A stretch of 64,000 nucleotides of DNA, taken from Arcicella gelida (GTDB lineage: Bacteria; Bacteroidota; Bacteroidia; Cytophagales; Spirosomataceae). A model generated the notes under the pieces. It saw only the letters and a program-made list of their open reading frames with translations. It did not search any database and had not been told where the DNA came from. The position numbers were made by a program, and so were the translations under genes. Position 1 is the stretch's first letter; the number at the start of each line of letters is the position of its first letter. Below are positions 54,765 through 62,216 of this stretch, piece by piece. The stretch is from NCBI RefSeq assembly GCF_034931025.1, contig NZ_JAYGIL010000010.1, positions 62,001 to 126,000 of the forward strand, given 5' to 3'.

Positions 54765-55781
54765 TTATTCAATGATAAACCAATTGGCTGATTTAGCATT
54801 ATCGCTCGCAAAAATGTTTGCCAGAGAATATTGTTTTAAGATTTTATTAGTAAGTTGTTTAGACCAAGTAACTCTTTTTTCTGGGTTCGCTCCTTCGCCA
54901 GTAGATTGATATTCAGCATAAATAACTGTTTTTTCATTTTCGCTATTCCCCCAATTATCCCATCCAGCGGGAGTAATATGTTTCTCCATCGTAGTTCTGA
55001 TAAAAACAGTTTTAGCGTATGGTCGCCACGGACGCCCAAGATATACTTTTTGGGCAGTTGAATCAGCAATCAGTTTACAATCAAAAAATACAAAACCAAA
55101 AGCTTGATAGGGCGGAGTAGCCGCTGCCGTTAAATAGGAATTTGATAAACTTTTTAGGGTACAGGATTGAAATACAGCAGTTGATTTGCCAAAAATAAAA
55201 TCTACAGTTCCTTCAATGTGACAATTTTGGAAATACTGATTTGTACCTTCTCTGGCAACGTAAAGGGTATCTTGATTTCCTAACAAAATACAATTTTTAC
55301 AAACAAATCGGTCGCCTTCTATATGAAGTGCTACCGCTTGCCCTACACGTCCAGCCGTATTTTGAATCGTCAAGTTTTCAATAATAACATCCGGTGCGTC
55401 AACCAGTACAGTGTACGAAGTATAAGTACTGAATTTATCTTTTCCTGTAGCGTCTTTTAAACTATTTGGATATGACTTTCCAGAAAAATCATTTCCCGTA
55501 ATCATTACGCCATCTTTGCTTTCGCCAATGATATGAATATTGGGTTTCCATGATGGAATGACCACTTTTTCTTCATAAATACCATTTTTGATATACAATT
55601 TTACTCGTACTTGCGAATGATCTCGGAAGCTATTAACAGCCTCTTGAATACTTTTAAAATCGCCGCTGCCATCTTTGGCAACAGTAAAAGAAGTTGGATA
55701 CTTAGGAGTATTTGCCGTTTTATTTTGGGCAAATACTCCGATAGTACTCAACAGAAAACCTAAATAAATAAGGATTTTCAT
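54765..55781 (-). CDS. Pectin methylesterase (CE8)
   Basis: A 338-residue exported parallel beta-helix enzyme that removes methyl esters from homogalacturonan. The signal peptide ends in GVFAQ. YTVAKDGSGDFKSIQ-type start (here FTVAKDGSGDFKSIQEAV), LLGNQDTLYV with D171, GTVDFIFG with D194, and LGRPWRPYAKTVFI with the catalytic arginine are all intact. The length is normal. It begins 25 bp after the GH28 stop, so the two are co-transcribed. De-esterification gives the polygalacturonase its substrate. Confidence 0.95.
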   Translation of the reverse strand: MKILIYLGFLLSTIGVFAQNKTANTPKYPTSFTVAKDGSGDFKSIQEAVNSFRDHSQVRVKLYIKNGIYEEKVVIPSWKPNIHIIGESKDGVMITGNDFSGKSYPNSLKDATGKDKFSTYTSYTVLVDAPDVIIENLTIQNTAGRVGQAVALHIEGDRFVCKNCILLGNQDTLYVAREGTNQYFQNCHIEGTVDFIFGKSTAVFQSCTLKSLSNSYLTAAATPPYQAFGFVFFDCKLIADSTAQKVYLGRPWRPYAKTVFIRTTMEKHITPAGWDNWGNSENEKTVIYAEYQSTGEGANPEKRVTWSKQLTNKILKQYSLANIFASDNAKSANWFIIE

Positions 55782-55806
55782 AAGGATAGATTAAAGACAA
55801 CTTTTA

Positions 55807-57462
55807 TTATTTTCCTGTGGTTGCAGTGATAGCTTCCTTGGTAGCACCTTCTGTAAATTCAATTTGTTTTTGAGCTTTACTGCTATCAGTTTGTAGGATT
55901 TGGATAGCCTTGCTACGCTCGCCAGCGATAGCAAAAAGTAATGCTGCATTGGCTTTATATTGTATCGTATTGAAGGTTAAGCCATTACTATTATTAACAG
56001 AAATAACAGGATTTGTATTTTCTGAAATAAGTGTAACTTTTTCAAGAGTAATATTACTTGCATCGGTGAATTCTGCTCCAATTTTAGTGTCTAAAACAAT
56101 GTTACTCATTTGAATATTCTGAATAGGCATTTCAGATAATCCACGTACAAAAATGCCTTTATTCGCTCCTTTGCAAACAATGTTTTCAAATTTCATATTT
56201 CTGAAAATTGGCGTTCCTTCATTTACGACAGGGCGTTCGTCACGTGGACTATCGGTAGCAAATTTTACAAAATAGTACATATCAAAGAAAATAGCTTCTT
56301 GTGCGATGTCTTTCATAAAGATATTTTTGGCATAAATATTCTCAACAATTCCACCTCTTCCTCTAACAGATTTGAAACGTAAACCCTTGTCAGTACCAGC
56401 AAAAGTACAGTCATATACAAAAATATTTCTTGCTCCGCCACTCATTTCGCTTCCTACCACAAAGCCACCGTGACCATTGTAAACGATACAATTTCTGATG
56501 ATTCCGTTTTCTGTAGGCATGCCTCTTTTACGACCTTCTTCGTCTTTACCAGATTTAATACAAATGGCATCGTCGCCAACATCAATGGTACAGCCATCCA
56601 CTAAAAAGTTTTTACAAGATTCAATATCCATACCGTCGCCATTATGGGCATATTCTGGATTTTTAATCGTCAAATTGCGAAGGGTAAGGTTTTCGGACAT
56701 CAATGGATGTAAACACCAAGCAGGCGAATTTTGGAAAGTAACGCCTTCAAGCAATACCTTTTTGCATTTAGTGATTACCAACAAATTAGGACGAAGAAAA
56801 TCTTTTATATCAACAAAGCTTTGAAGAGATACACCTTCTTTCAATAACATGCTTTTGTTTTCTACACTAGCTTTCATAAATTGTTCGCTAGGATACCAAG
56901 TAAGCCCATTTGCTTTTAAAACGCCTCCCGATGCTATCTTTTCTTTCCATTGAGATTCCGTTAATTGAGCTTTATTTACTGCTCGCCAAACATCGCCACT
57001 TCCATCAATAATTCCTTGACCAGTAATGGCTATATTTTCTTGATTGGTTGCAGAAATTGGCGATTGATTTCTTGCCGCACTTTTACCTTCATAGCTTCCT
57101 TCAACCAATGGATATTGATTTTTATCTTCCGTAAATAAAAGCGTAGCGGCTTTTTTAATGTGCAGGTTTACATTACTTTTTAGCACAATTGGTCCCGTTA
57201 GCCACATGCCATTTGGCACAAGTACTACGCCACCACCTTTTTTGTTGCAAGCGATAATGGCATCATTAATTGCCTGAGTATTTAAAGTAATACCATCGGG
57301 TTTTGCCCCAAATTTGGTGACATTGAAAGTATCTTTTGCAAAAGTAGGTTGGATTATTTTCGGAAGATTTTTCCAGCTATAAGTTGTTGTTTTTTGTGCA
57401 ATAATATTATTACAAAACATTGCCGATGAAATGGCAATTAACAAAGAGACTCTTTTTTTCAT
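55807..57462 (-). CDS. GH28 polygalacturonase-like enzyme
   Basis: A 551-residue exported beta-helix hydrolase of galacturonan or rhamnogalacturonan. The ATG at 57462 begins a good signal peptide; the upstream extension to 57498 is unlikely. VTKFGAKPDGITLNTQAIND is the usual start of the helix. NGDGMDIE (D276, D279), VGDDAICIKSG (D297, D298) and NGHGGFVVGSEM (H331) give the catalytic set. The RIK site appears as RFKSVRGRGG. About 70 extra residues (150-220) form an insertion. It heads the minus-strand pectin operon, with LacI-like palindromes in the divergent region upstream. Confidence 0.94.
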   Translation of the reverse strand: MKKRVSLLIAISSAMFCNNIIAQKTTTYSWKNLPKIIQPTFAKDTFNVTKFGAKPDGITLNTQAINDAIIACNKKGGGVVLVPNGMWLTGPIVLKSNVNLHIKKAATLLFTEDKNQYPLVEGSYEGKSAARNQSPISATNQENIAITGQGIIDGSGDVWRAVNKAQLTESQWKEKIASGGVLKANGLTWYPSEQFMKASVENKSMLLKEGVSLQSFVDIKDFLRPNLLVITKCKKVLLEGVTFQNSPAWCLHPLMSENLTLRNLTIKNPEYAHNGDGMDIESCKNFLVDGCTIDVGDDAICIKSGKDEEGRKRGMPTENGIIRNCIVYNGHGGFVVGSEMSGGARNIFVYDCTFAGTDKGLRFKSVRGRGGIVENIYAKNIFMKDIAQEAIFFDMYYFVKFATDSPRDERPVVNEGTPIFRNMKFENIVCKGANKGIFVRGLSEMPIQNIQMSNIVLDTKIGAEFTDASNITLEKVTLISENTNPVISVNNSNGLTFNTIQYKANAALLFAIAGERSKAIQILQTDSSKAQKQIEFTEGATKEAITATTGK

Positions 57463-57609
57463 GATGTTATATTTTACGATACTTATGCAAATAATCAAAA
57501 TTTCAGGAAGTGGAAAGGTGAAAATATACAGATTTTTAGCTTAGCAAACTTCAATATTCAGTCGGTATATTGGATTTAGCAAACAAAGTTTTATCTTTTT
57601 TTGTGCAAT

Positions 57610-57629
57610 CGTTGCCGGCAACGTTGCCG
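57610..57629. promoter_or_regulatory. Overlapping LacI-type palindromes
   Basis: CGTTGCCGGCAACG (57610-57623) and CGGCAACGTTGCCG (57616-57629) are both perfect 14-bp palindromes, overlapping by 8 bp. Central CpG with G/C-rich arms is typical of LacI-family operators and stands out from the AT-rich surroundings. They lie between the pectin operon and the divergent esterase operon. No lacI gene is in the window. Confidence 0.55.
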
Positions 57630-57857
57630 AAACGAAATATTTCAAATGAGGAATAAGCCAAATTGACACATTCTAGCAATTTTTGATTTCTTTATAAAGA
57701 GAAAACCAATTAAAGGATAATCTCCAATTTTATTTTTATGATTTTCAAGTGATGTAAATCCTTGTAGGTTTAATTAAAAACTTCTGAATACTTAGCTTCA
57801 AATATTTCCTAATACTTTCTTTTATTTTCGATGGCTTTGTTTCACTTTTGTGAGAAT

Positions 57858-57876
57858 TATTTGTATAATACAAATA
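57858..57876. promoter_or_regulatory. 19-bp palindrome before the esterase gene
   Basis: TATTTGTAT-A-ATACAAATA is perfect around a central A, 42 bp before the esterase ATG. It is a candidate operator for the esterase-CitMHS-AtuA operon. Confidence 0.45.
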
Positions 57877-57918
57877 TTGATACAGGAGTATTCAGCATAT
57901 TATCCAAACTATGAATAG

Positions 57919-58947
57919 ATGAAAAAACTCATTTTTTTAATTATCATTTTTCTTTCATGCCATTTATCCAATGCACAAAACAGTGTAGGAAAAATCGTCA
58001 GTCATGTTATTGAATCTAAAGCTTTGCAAAATACTGGTGGCGAAAATCCCAATCGAAAGATTTCGGTTTACCTTCCTCCAAATTATGAAAGTACGAAGGA
58101 ACGTTTCCCAGTCATTTATTATTTGCATGGCTTTATGGGAAAAGATAGCATTTTCGTCAATATGAAAAACATTTTGGACGAAGGCATTCGTAAGCATAAA
58201 ATTCGTCCGTTTATTTTGGTACAAGCCGATAATTATACACTTTATGAAGGCAGTTTTTATAGTAACTCTTCTTTAATAGGAAATTGGGATGAGTTCACAG
58301 CAAAAGAGTTAGTTGGTTTCATGGATAAAAATTTTAGGACTTTAGCCAACCGTGAAAACAGAGGAATTGCAGGACATTCGATGGGTGGTTATGGTGCTTT
58401 TAAAATAGGAATGCTTCATCCAGAAGTTTTTAGCAGTATTTATGCCATGAGTCCTGGTTTGTTGGCAATGGTCAAAGAATTTGGTGCAAATAGTACTTCA
58501 TTTAAAGAGGTTCAAAAAATTAAAACGCAAGAAGAATTAAAGAAGACTTATTATCCAAAAGTATTAGTGGCAGTGGCAAGAGCATGGTCGCCAAACCCGA
58601 ATAATCCGCCATTTTTCTGTGATTTTCCATTTAGTTACGATGGCGATAAAATGATTATTAATCAAGCTGTTTTAGAAAAATGGGAAGCCAATATGCCAGT
58701 ATATATGGTTGATAAATATGCAGATAATCTTAGAAAAATAAAGGCGATAAAATTGGATTGGGGTAGAAATGATTCTCCACGTTTTCCAATTCAAATAGGA
58801 ATGCTGAGCCAGCGATTAGAAAATTTAGGCATTAATCATTTTGCAGAAGAGTACATTGGCGACCACGGGAATAAAATTTGGTCAAGCGATGGGCGAGTAC
58901 TGAATGATTTACTGCCATTTTTTAATGATTATTTGAAATTTGACTAA
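57919..58947 (+). CDS. Alpha/beta-hydrolase esterase (CE1/esterase D-like)
   Basis: A 342-residue exported hydrolase. The signal peptide ends in LSNAQ. KISVYLPPNYESTKERFPVI and YYLHGFMGKDS form the oxyanion region, and the nucleophile elbow is GHSMGG (S154). The late acidic residue lies in KLDWGRNDS and the histidine in EYIGDHGNKIW. CE1 relatives cut feruloyl or acetyl esters of plant polysaccharides, but others act on simple acyl esters. The transporter gene begins 12 bp later, suggesting that an acid released by this enzyme is imported by CitMHS. Confidence 0.88.
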   Translation: MKKLIFLIIIFLSCHLSNAQNSVGKIVSHVIESKALQNTGGENPNRKISVYLPPNYESTKERFPVIYYLHGFMGKDSIFVNMKNILDEGIRKHKIRPFILVQADNYTLYEGSFYSNSSLIGNWDEFTAKELVGFMDKNFRTLANRENRGIAGHSMGGYGAFKIGMLHPEVFSSIYAMSPGLLAMVKEFGANSTSFKEVQKIKTQEELKKTYYPKVLVAVARAWSPNPNNPPFFCDFPFSYDGDKMIINQAVLEKWEANMPVYMVDKYADNLRKIKAIKLDWGRNDSPRFPIQIGMLSQRLENLGINHFAEEYIGDHGNKIWSSDGRVLNDLLPFFNDYLKFD

Positions 58948-58959
58948 CTCTGCATATTT

Positions 58960-60258
58960 ATGATACTCGCACTTTTAGGATTTTCAACGATTGCGGTTTT
59001 TCTTGTTTTAATCATGACCAAACGCATGTCGGTAATGACAGCTTTGGTTTTAACACCAATTATATTTGGATTGATAGCAGGTTTCAATCCTACCGAATTA
59101 GGAAAATTTGGTTTAGATGGCATCAAACAAGTAGCACCCACAGGTATTTTATTGATGTTTGCCGTATTGTATTTTGCCACAATGCTCGATACTGGTTTAT
59201 TCGACCCTGTAATTGCCTTTATCATCAAATCCGTAAAAGGCGACCCGCTAAAAGTAATTATTGGCACTGCCATTTTAACGATGATTGTACATTTGGATGG
59301 CGACGGAACCGCCACTTTCATGATTGTACTTTCGGCATTTTTACCTATTTATAAACAATTAAAAATCAATCGTTTAATACTTACAACCATTGTAGCTTTG
59401 AGTGTTGGTCTTTTGCATTTAGTACCTTGGTCTGGCACTTCAGCAAGAGCAATTTCCACCCTTAAAAGCGACGCTGTTCATATTTTCAATCCTAATATTC
59501 CTGCCATTATTGGGGGAATTATTTGGGTACTTTTTGTGGCTTATCACTTCGGGAAAAAAGAACGAAATCGACTTGGAATTATTGATTTTGAATATAATCA
59601 TCAAGATGAATTGAATGAGGAACAACGCCATCTAAGAAGACCCAAATTGCTGATATTCAATGCAATATTAACGATTTCGTTGATTACGATTCTTATCAAA
59701 GGTTGGGTTCCAGCTTCAGCATTGTTTGTTACAACAAGTATGATTGCGCTGCTGATTAATTATCCTAAAATTGCCGACCAACAAAAAGTATTGAAAGGAC
59801 ATGGCACAAACATTTTCTTGGTATCAAGTATGATTTTTGCCGCAGGGATTTTTTCAGGAATTTTGACGGGTTCAAAAATGATTGATGCAATGGCGAATAG
59901 TTTGGTCAGTTTAATTCCTGAACAACATGCCAATTTATTGCCAACTTTAACCGCTTTAACCAGCTTGCCAGCTAGTATCCTTTTCACACCAGATGCCTTT
60001 TATTTTGGCGTTGTGCCAATTTTAAGTCAAACAGCAAACCAGTTTGGTATTGATTCACTAGAAATTGGAAGAGCGGCTTTACTTGGACAAATGACTGTTG
60101 GTTTTCCGATAAGTCCGCTGACGGCCTCTACTTTTTTGTTGGTAGGTTTAGCCGAGGTTGATTTAGGCGAACATCAACGTTTTACTTTCAAATGGGCTTT
60201 TGGAACGACGATTGTAATGACGATTGTGGCACTTTTAACGGGTTCAATCCATATTTAA
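58960..60258 (+). CDS. CitMHS family organic-acid transporter
   Basis: A 432-residue inner-membrane permease of the ion-transporter superfamily, with about 11-12 hydrophobic helices. MVHLDGDGTATFMIVLSAFL and LVPWSGTSARAISTLKSDAV are the two conserved re-entrant-loop segments of CitMHS citrate-metal/proton symporters. TMTVGFPISPLTASTFLLVG-like sequence (here QMTVGFPISPLTASTFLL) is the C-terminal one. Substrate may be citrate or another di- or tricarboxylate. It overlaps the next gene at TAATG, so it is translationally coupled to the AtuA-family protein. Confidence 0.93.
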   Translation: MILALLGFSTIAVFLVLIMTKRMSVMTALVLTPIIFGLIAGFNPTELGKFGLDGIKQVAPTGILLMFAVLYFATMLDTGLFDPVIAFIIKSVKGDPLKVIIGTAILTMIVHLDGDGTATFMIVLSAFLPIYKQLKINRLILTTIVALSVGLLHLVPWSGTSARAISTLKSDAVHIFNPNIPAIIGGIIWVLFVAYHFGKKERNRLGIIDFEYNHQDELNEEQRHLRRPKLLIFNAILTISLITILIKGWVPASALFVTTSMIALLINYPKIADQQKVLKGHGTNIFLVSSMIFAAGIFSGILTGSKMIDAMANSLVSLIPEQHANLLPTLTALTSLPASILFTPDAFYFGVVPILSQTANQFGIDSLEIGRAALLGQMTVGFPISPLTASTFLLVGLAEVDLGEHQRFTFKWAFGTTIVMTIVALLTGSIHI

Positions 60259-61529
60259 TGATGAAACAAAAAATTAGAATTGGTTGTGGTGCAGGCTTTT
60301 CGGGCGATAGAATTGAACCCGCCATTGTACTTTCCGAAAAAGGAAATTTAGATTATTTAGTACTTGAATGCTTGGCAGAAAGAACGATTGCTTTAGCCCA
60401 AAAACGCAAATTACAAGACCCAAGCAAAGGTTATGACCCGCTTTTGGTGCGTAGAATTACATCACTTTTACCCATTCTAGTAAAAAACAAGATTTGTTTA
60501 ATTACAAATATGGGAGCAGCTAATCCTGTAGAAGCTTCCAAAAAAGTAAGTGAAATTGCTCAACAATTAGGTTTAAAAGTAAAAGTGGCGGCTGTAAGTG
60601 GCGATGATGTTTTTGACAAAATTGATAAAAATGCCTTAGCGATAGAAACAAATGAACCTTTGACTACTTCGGGGGAATTGATTTCTGCCAATGCTTATTT
60701 AGGCGTAGAAGGCATTTTAGAAGCCTTGAAAAACGATGCCAATATCATCATTACAGGCAGAGTAGCCGATCCATCGTTGTTTCTCGCACCGATAATTCAT
60801 GAATTTAATTGGGCAACAGACAATTATGATTTGATGGGAAAAGGAACGGTAATTGGACATTTGATGGAATATGCAGGACATATTACTGGCGGATATTTTG
60901 CCGACCCGATTAAAAAACCCGTTGAAAATATGGACATCCTCGGTCATCCATTTGTAGATGTTTTTCAAGATGGTTCAGCCATTATTAGTAAAATTGACGG
61001 CACGGGAGGTATGGTGAATTTACAAACTGCCAAAGAACAATTATTATACGAAGTAATTAATCCTTATGAATATTTTACACCCAATGTAATTGCAGATTTT
61101 ACGACGGTGAAATTGCAAGAAATCGCTAAAAATCAAGTACAAGTAAGTGGTGGAACTGGGAAACAAAGACCTAATACATACAAAGTAAGTGTTGGTTATA
61201 AGGCATTTTTCTTAGGAGAAGGAGAAATTTCTTATGCTGGATTAGGTGCTTTTGAAAGGGCAGAATTAGCAGGAAAGACACTTGAAAAACGCTTGAAAAA
61301 TCAATTTGATGATTTTAGAGTAGATTATATCGGTTTAAATGCTGTTCATCGTCAAAGTATTGATACTATTTCTATTCCCAAAACAATTCCTGAAATTCGT
61401 TTGCGAGTGGCTGGAAAAGCAAAAACAATTGATGACGCAACTTCAATTGGAGAAGAAGTAGAAGCCCTTTATACCAATGGTCCAGCAGGTGGTGGTGGCG
61501 TACGAAAGTATGTGAATGAAGTAATATGA
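60258..61529 (+). CDS. AtuA family protein (DUF1446)
   Basis: A 423-residue cytosolic protein. The DUF1446 signature starts with IRIGCGAGFSGDRIEPA and continues with LDYLVLECLAERTIALAQKR and ITGRVADPSLFLAPIIHEF, ending near TNGPAGGGGVRKYV. The named member AtuA is required for acyclic terpene use in Pseudomonas, but most homologues lie in unrelated catabolic loci and the reaction is unknown. The ATG at 60258 overlaps the transporter stop; an ATG at 60261 is equally possible. A small AtuA-related partner gene follows after 59 bp and is frameshifted. Confidence 0.9.
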   Translation: MMKQKIRIGCGAGFSGDRIEPAIVLSEKGNLDYLVLECLAERTIALAQKRKLQDPSKGYDPLLVRRITSLLPILVKNKICLITNMGAANPVEASKKVSEIAQQLGLKVKVAAVSGDDVFDKIDKNALAIETNEPLTTSGELISANAYLGVEGILEALKNDANIIITGRVADPSLFLAPIIHEFNWATDNYDLMGKGTVIGHLMEYAGHITGGYFADPIKKPVENMDILGHPFVDVFQDGSAIISKIDGTGGMVNLQTAKEQLLYEVINPYEYFTPNVIADFTTVKLQEIAKNQVQVSGGTGKQRPNTYKVSVGYKAFFLGEGEISYAGLGAFERAELAGKTLEKRLKNQFDDFRVDYIGLNAVHRQSIDTISIPKTIPEIRLRVAGKAKTIDDATSIGEEVEALYTNGPAGGGGVRKYVNEVI

Positions 61530-61588
61530 ATTATTTCTGTTTTAATAAATCGAGAAAATATTTTACCCAAAATAAGCATTTTTGAAGT

Positions 61589-61887
61589 ATGAAATTATAC
61601 AAAATAGCCCACAGCCGAGCGGGAGATAAAGGCAATATCTCTACTTTATCGCTAATTCCTTTTGACGAAAAAACTTCGAAATGTTATGCCAAGAAGTAAC
61701 CGTTGAAAAAGTAAAGAGTCATTTACATGAAATTGTTTCAGGCGAAATTATTCGCTATGAAATGCCTAATGTCTCCTCTTTACTTTTTGTTTGTTACGGT
61801 GCTTTAATGAGTGGGGTCACGACCTCGCTGGCAATGGATACACATGGCAAAGCTTTGAGCTATGCTTTACTTGAAATGGAGATTTAG
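61589..61887 (+). pseudogene. AtuA-related small protein, frameshifted
   Basis: The first frame, from the ATG 61589, reads KLYKIAHSRAGDKGNISTLS and stops after about 36 codons. The continuation is in another frame from 61681, MLCQEVTVEKVKSHLHEIVS to KALSYALLEMEI. Adding one A to the A6 run at 61668-61673 joins them into a normal 99-residue AtuA-related protein (DEKNFEMLCQEV across the join). The break is therefore a single-base deletion, a sequencing error, or far less likely a recoding site. The intact family acts with the larger AtuA protein. Confidence 0.85.
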
Positions 61888-61905
61888 AGTAATTTGTTAA
61901 AAGTT

Positions 61906-61950
61906 AAAAAGGGTCAAATGAGCTTTTAAAGGCAATTTTGACCTTTTTTT
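61906..61950 (+). terminator. Intrinsic terminator of the AtuA operon
   Basis: GGTCAAA (61912-61918) pairs with TTTGACC (61937-61943) within a larger A-rich/T-rich stem, ending in T7. Confidence 0.8.
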
Positions 61951-62120
61951 ATTTCCTGAGATGCGTCTTCAATTTTGAAAAAAATTACCTCAAAAATACT
62001 ATTCAGCAACAATTCAATATGCAGTATTTGAGTGCGTAAAACTTTTGTGGGTTTTTGATAAAAATTGACAAAAGTACAAAGATGTGTCAAAAAAAGGGTG
62101 TTAAATTTTCTTAAAAAACC

Positions 62121-62153
62121 TTTGGTATTTTAAAACTTCCAACACTACCTTTG
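62121..62153 (+). promoter_or_regulatory. Promoter of the SusC-like gene
   Basis: TTTG (62121-62124), a 21-bp spacer and TACCTTTG (62146-62153) fit the Bacteroidota consensus. The leader to the ATG would be about 55 bases. The rest of the gap 61951-62216 shows no gene. Confidence 0.6.
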
Positions 62154-62216
62154 TTCTTTATTTAAACTTAGTCCAAATAAGATTAAATAAACAATCACAT
62201 ACAAAACTCATACATT

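Noticed and set aside
61589..61887. Programmed frameshift in the AtuA-related gene
   Set aside because: The A6 run is short, there is no downstream stimulatory structure, and a base error or mutation is simpler.
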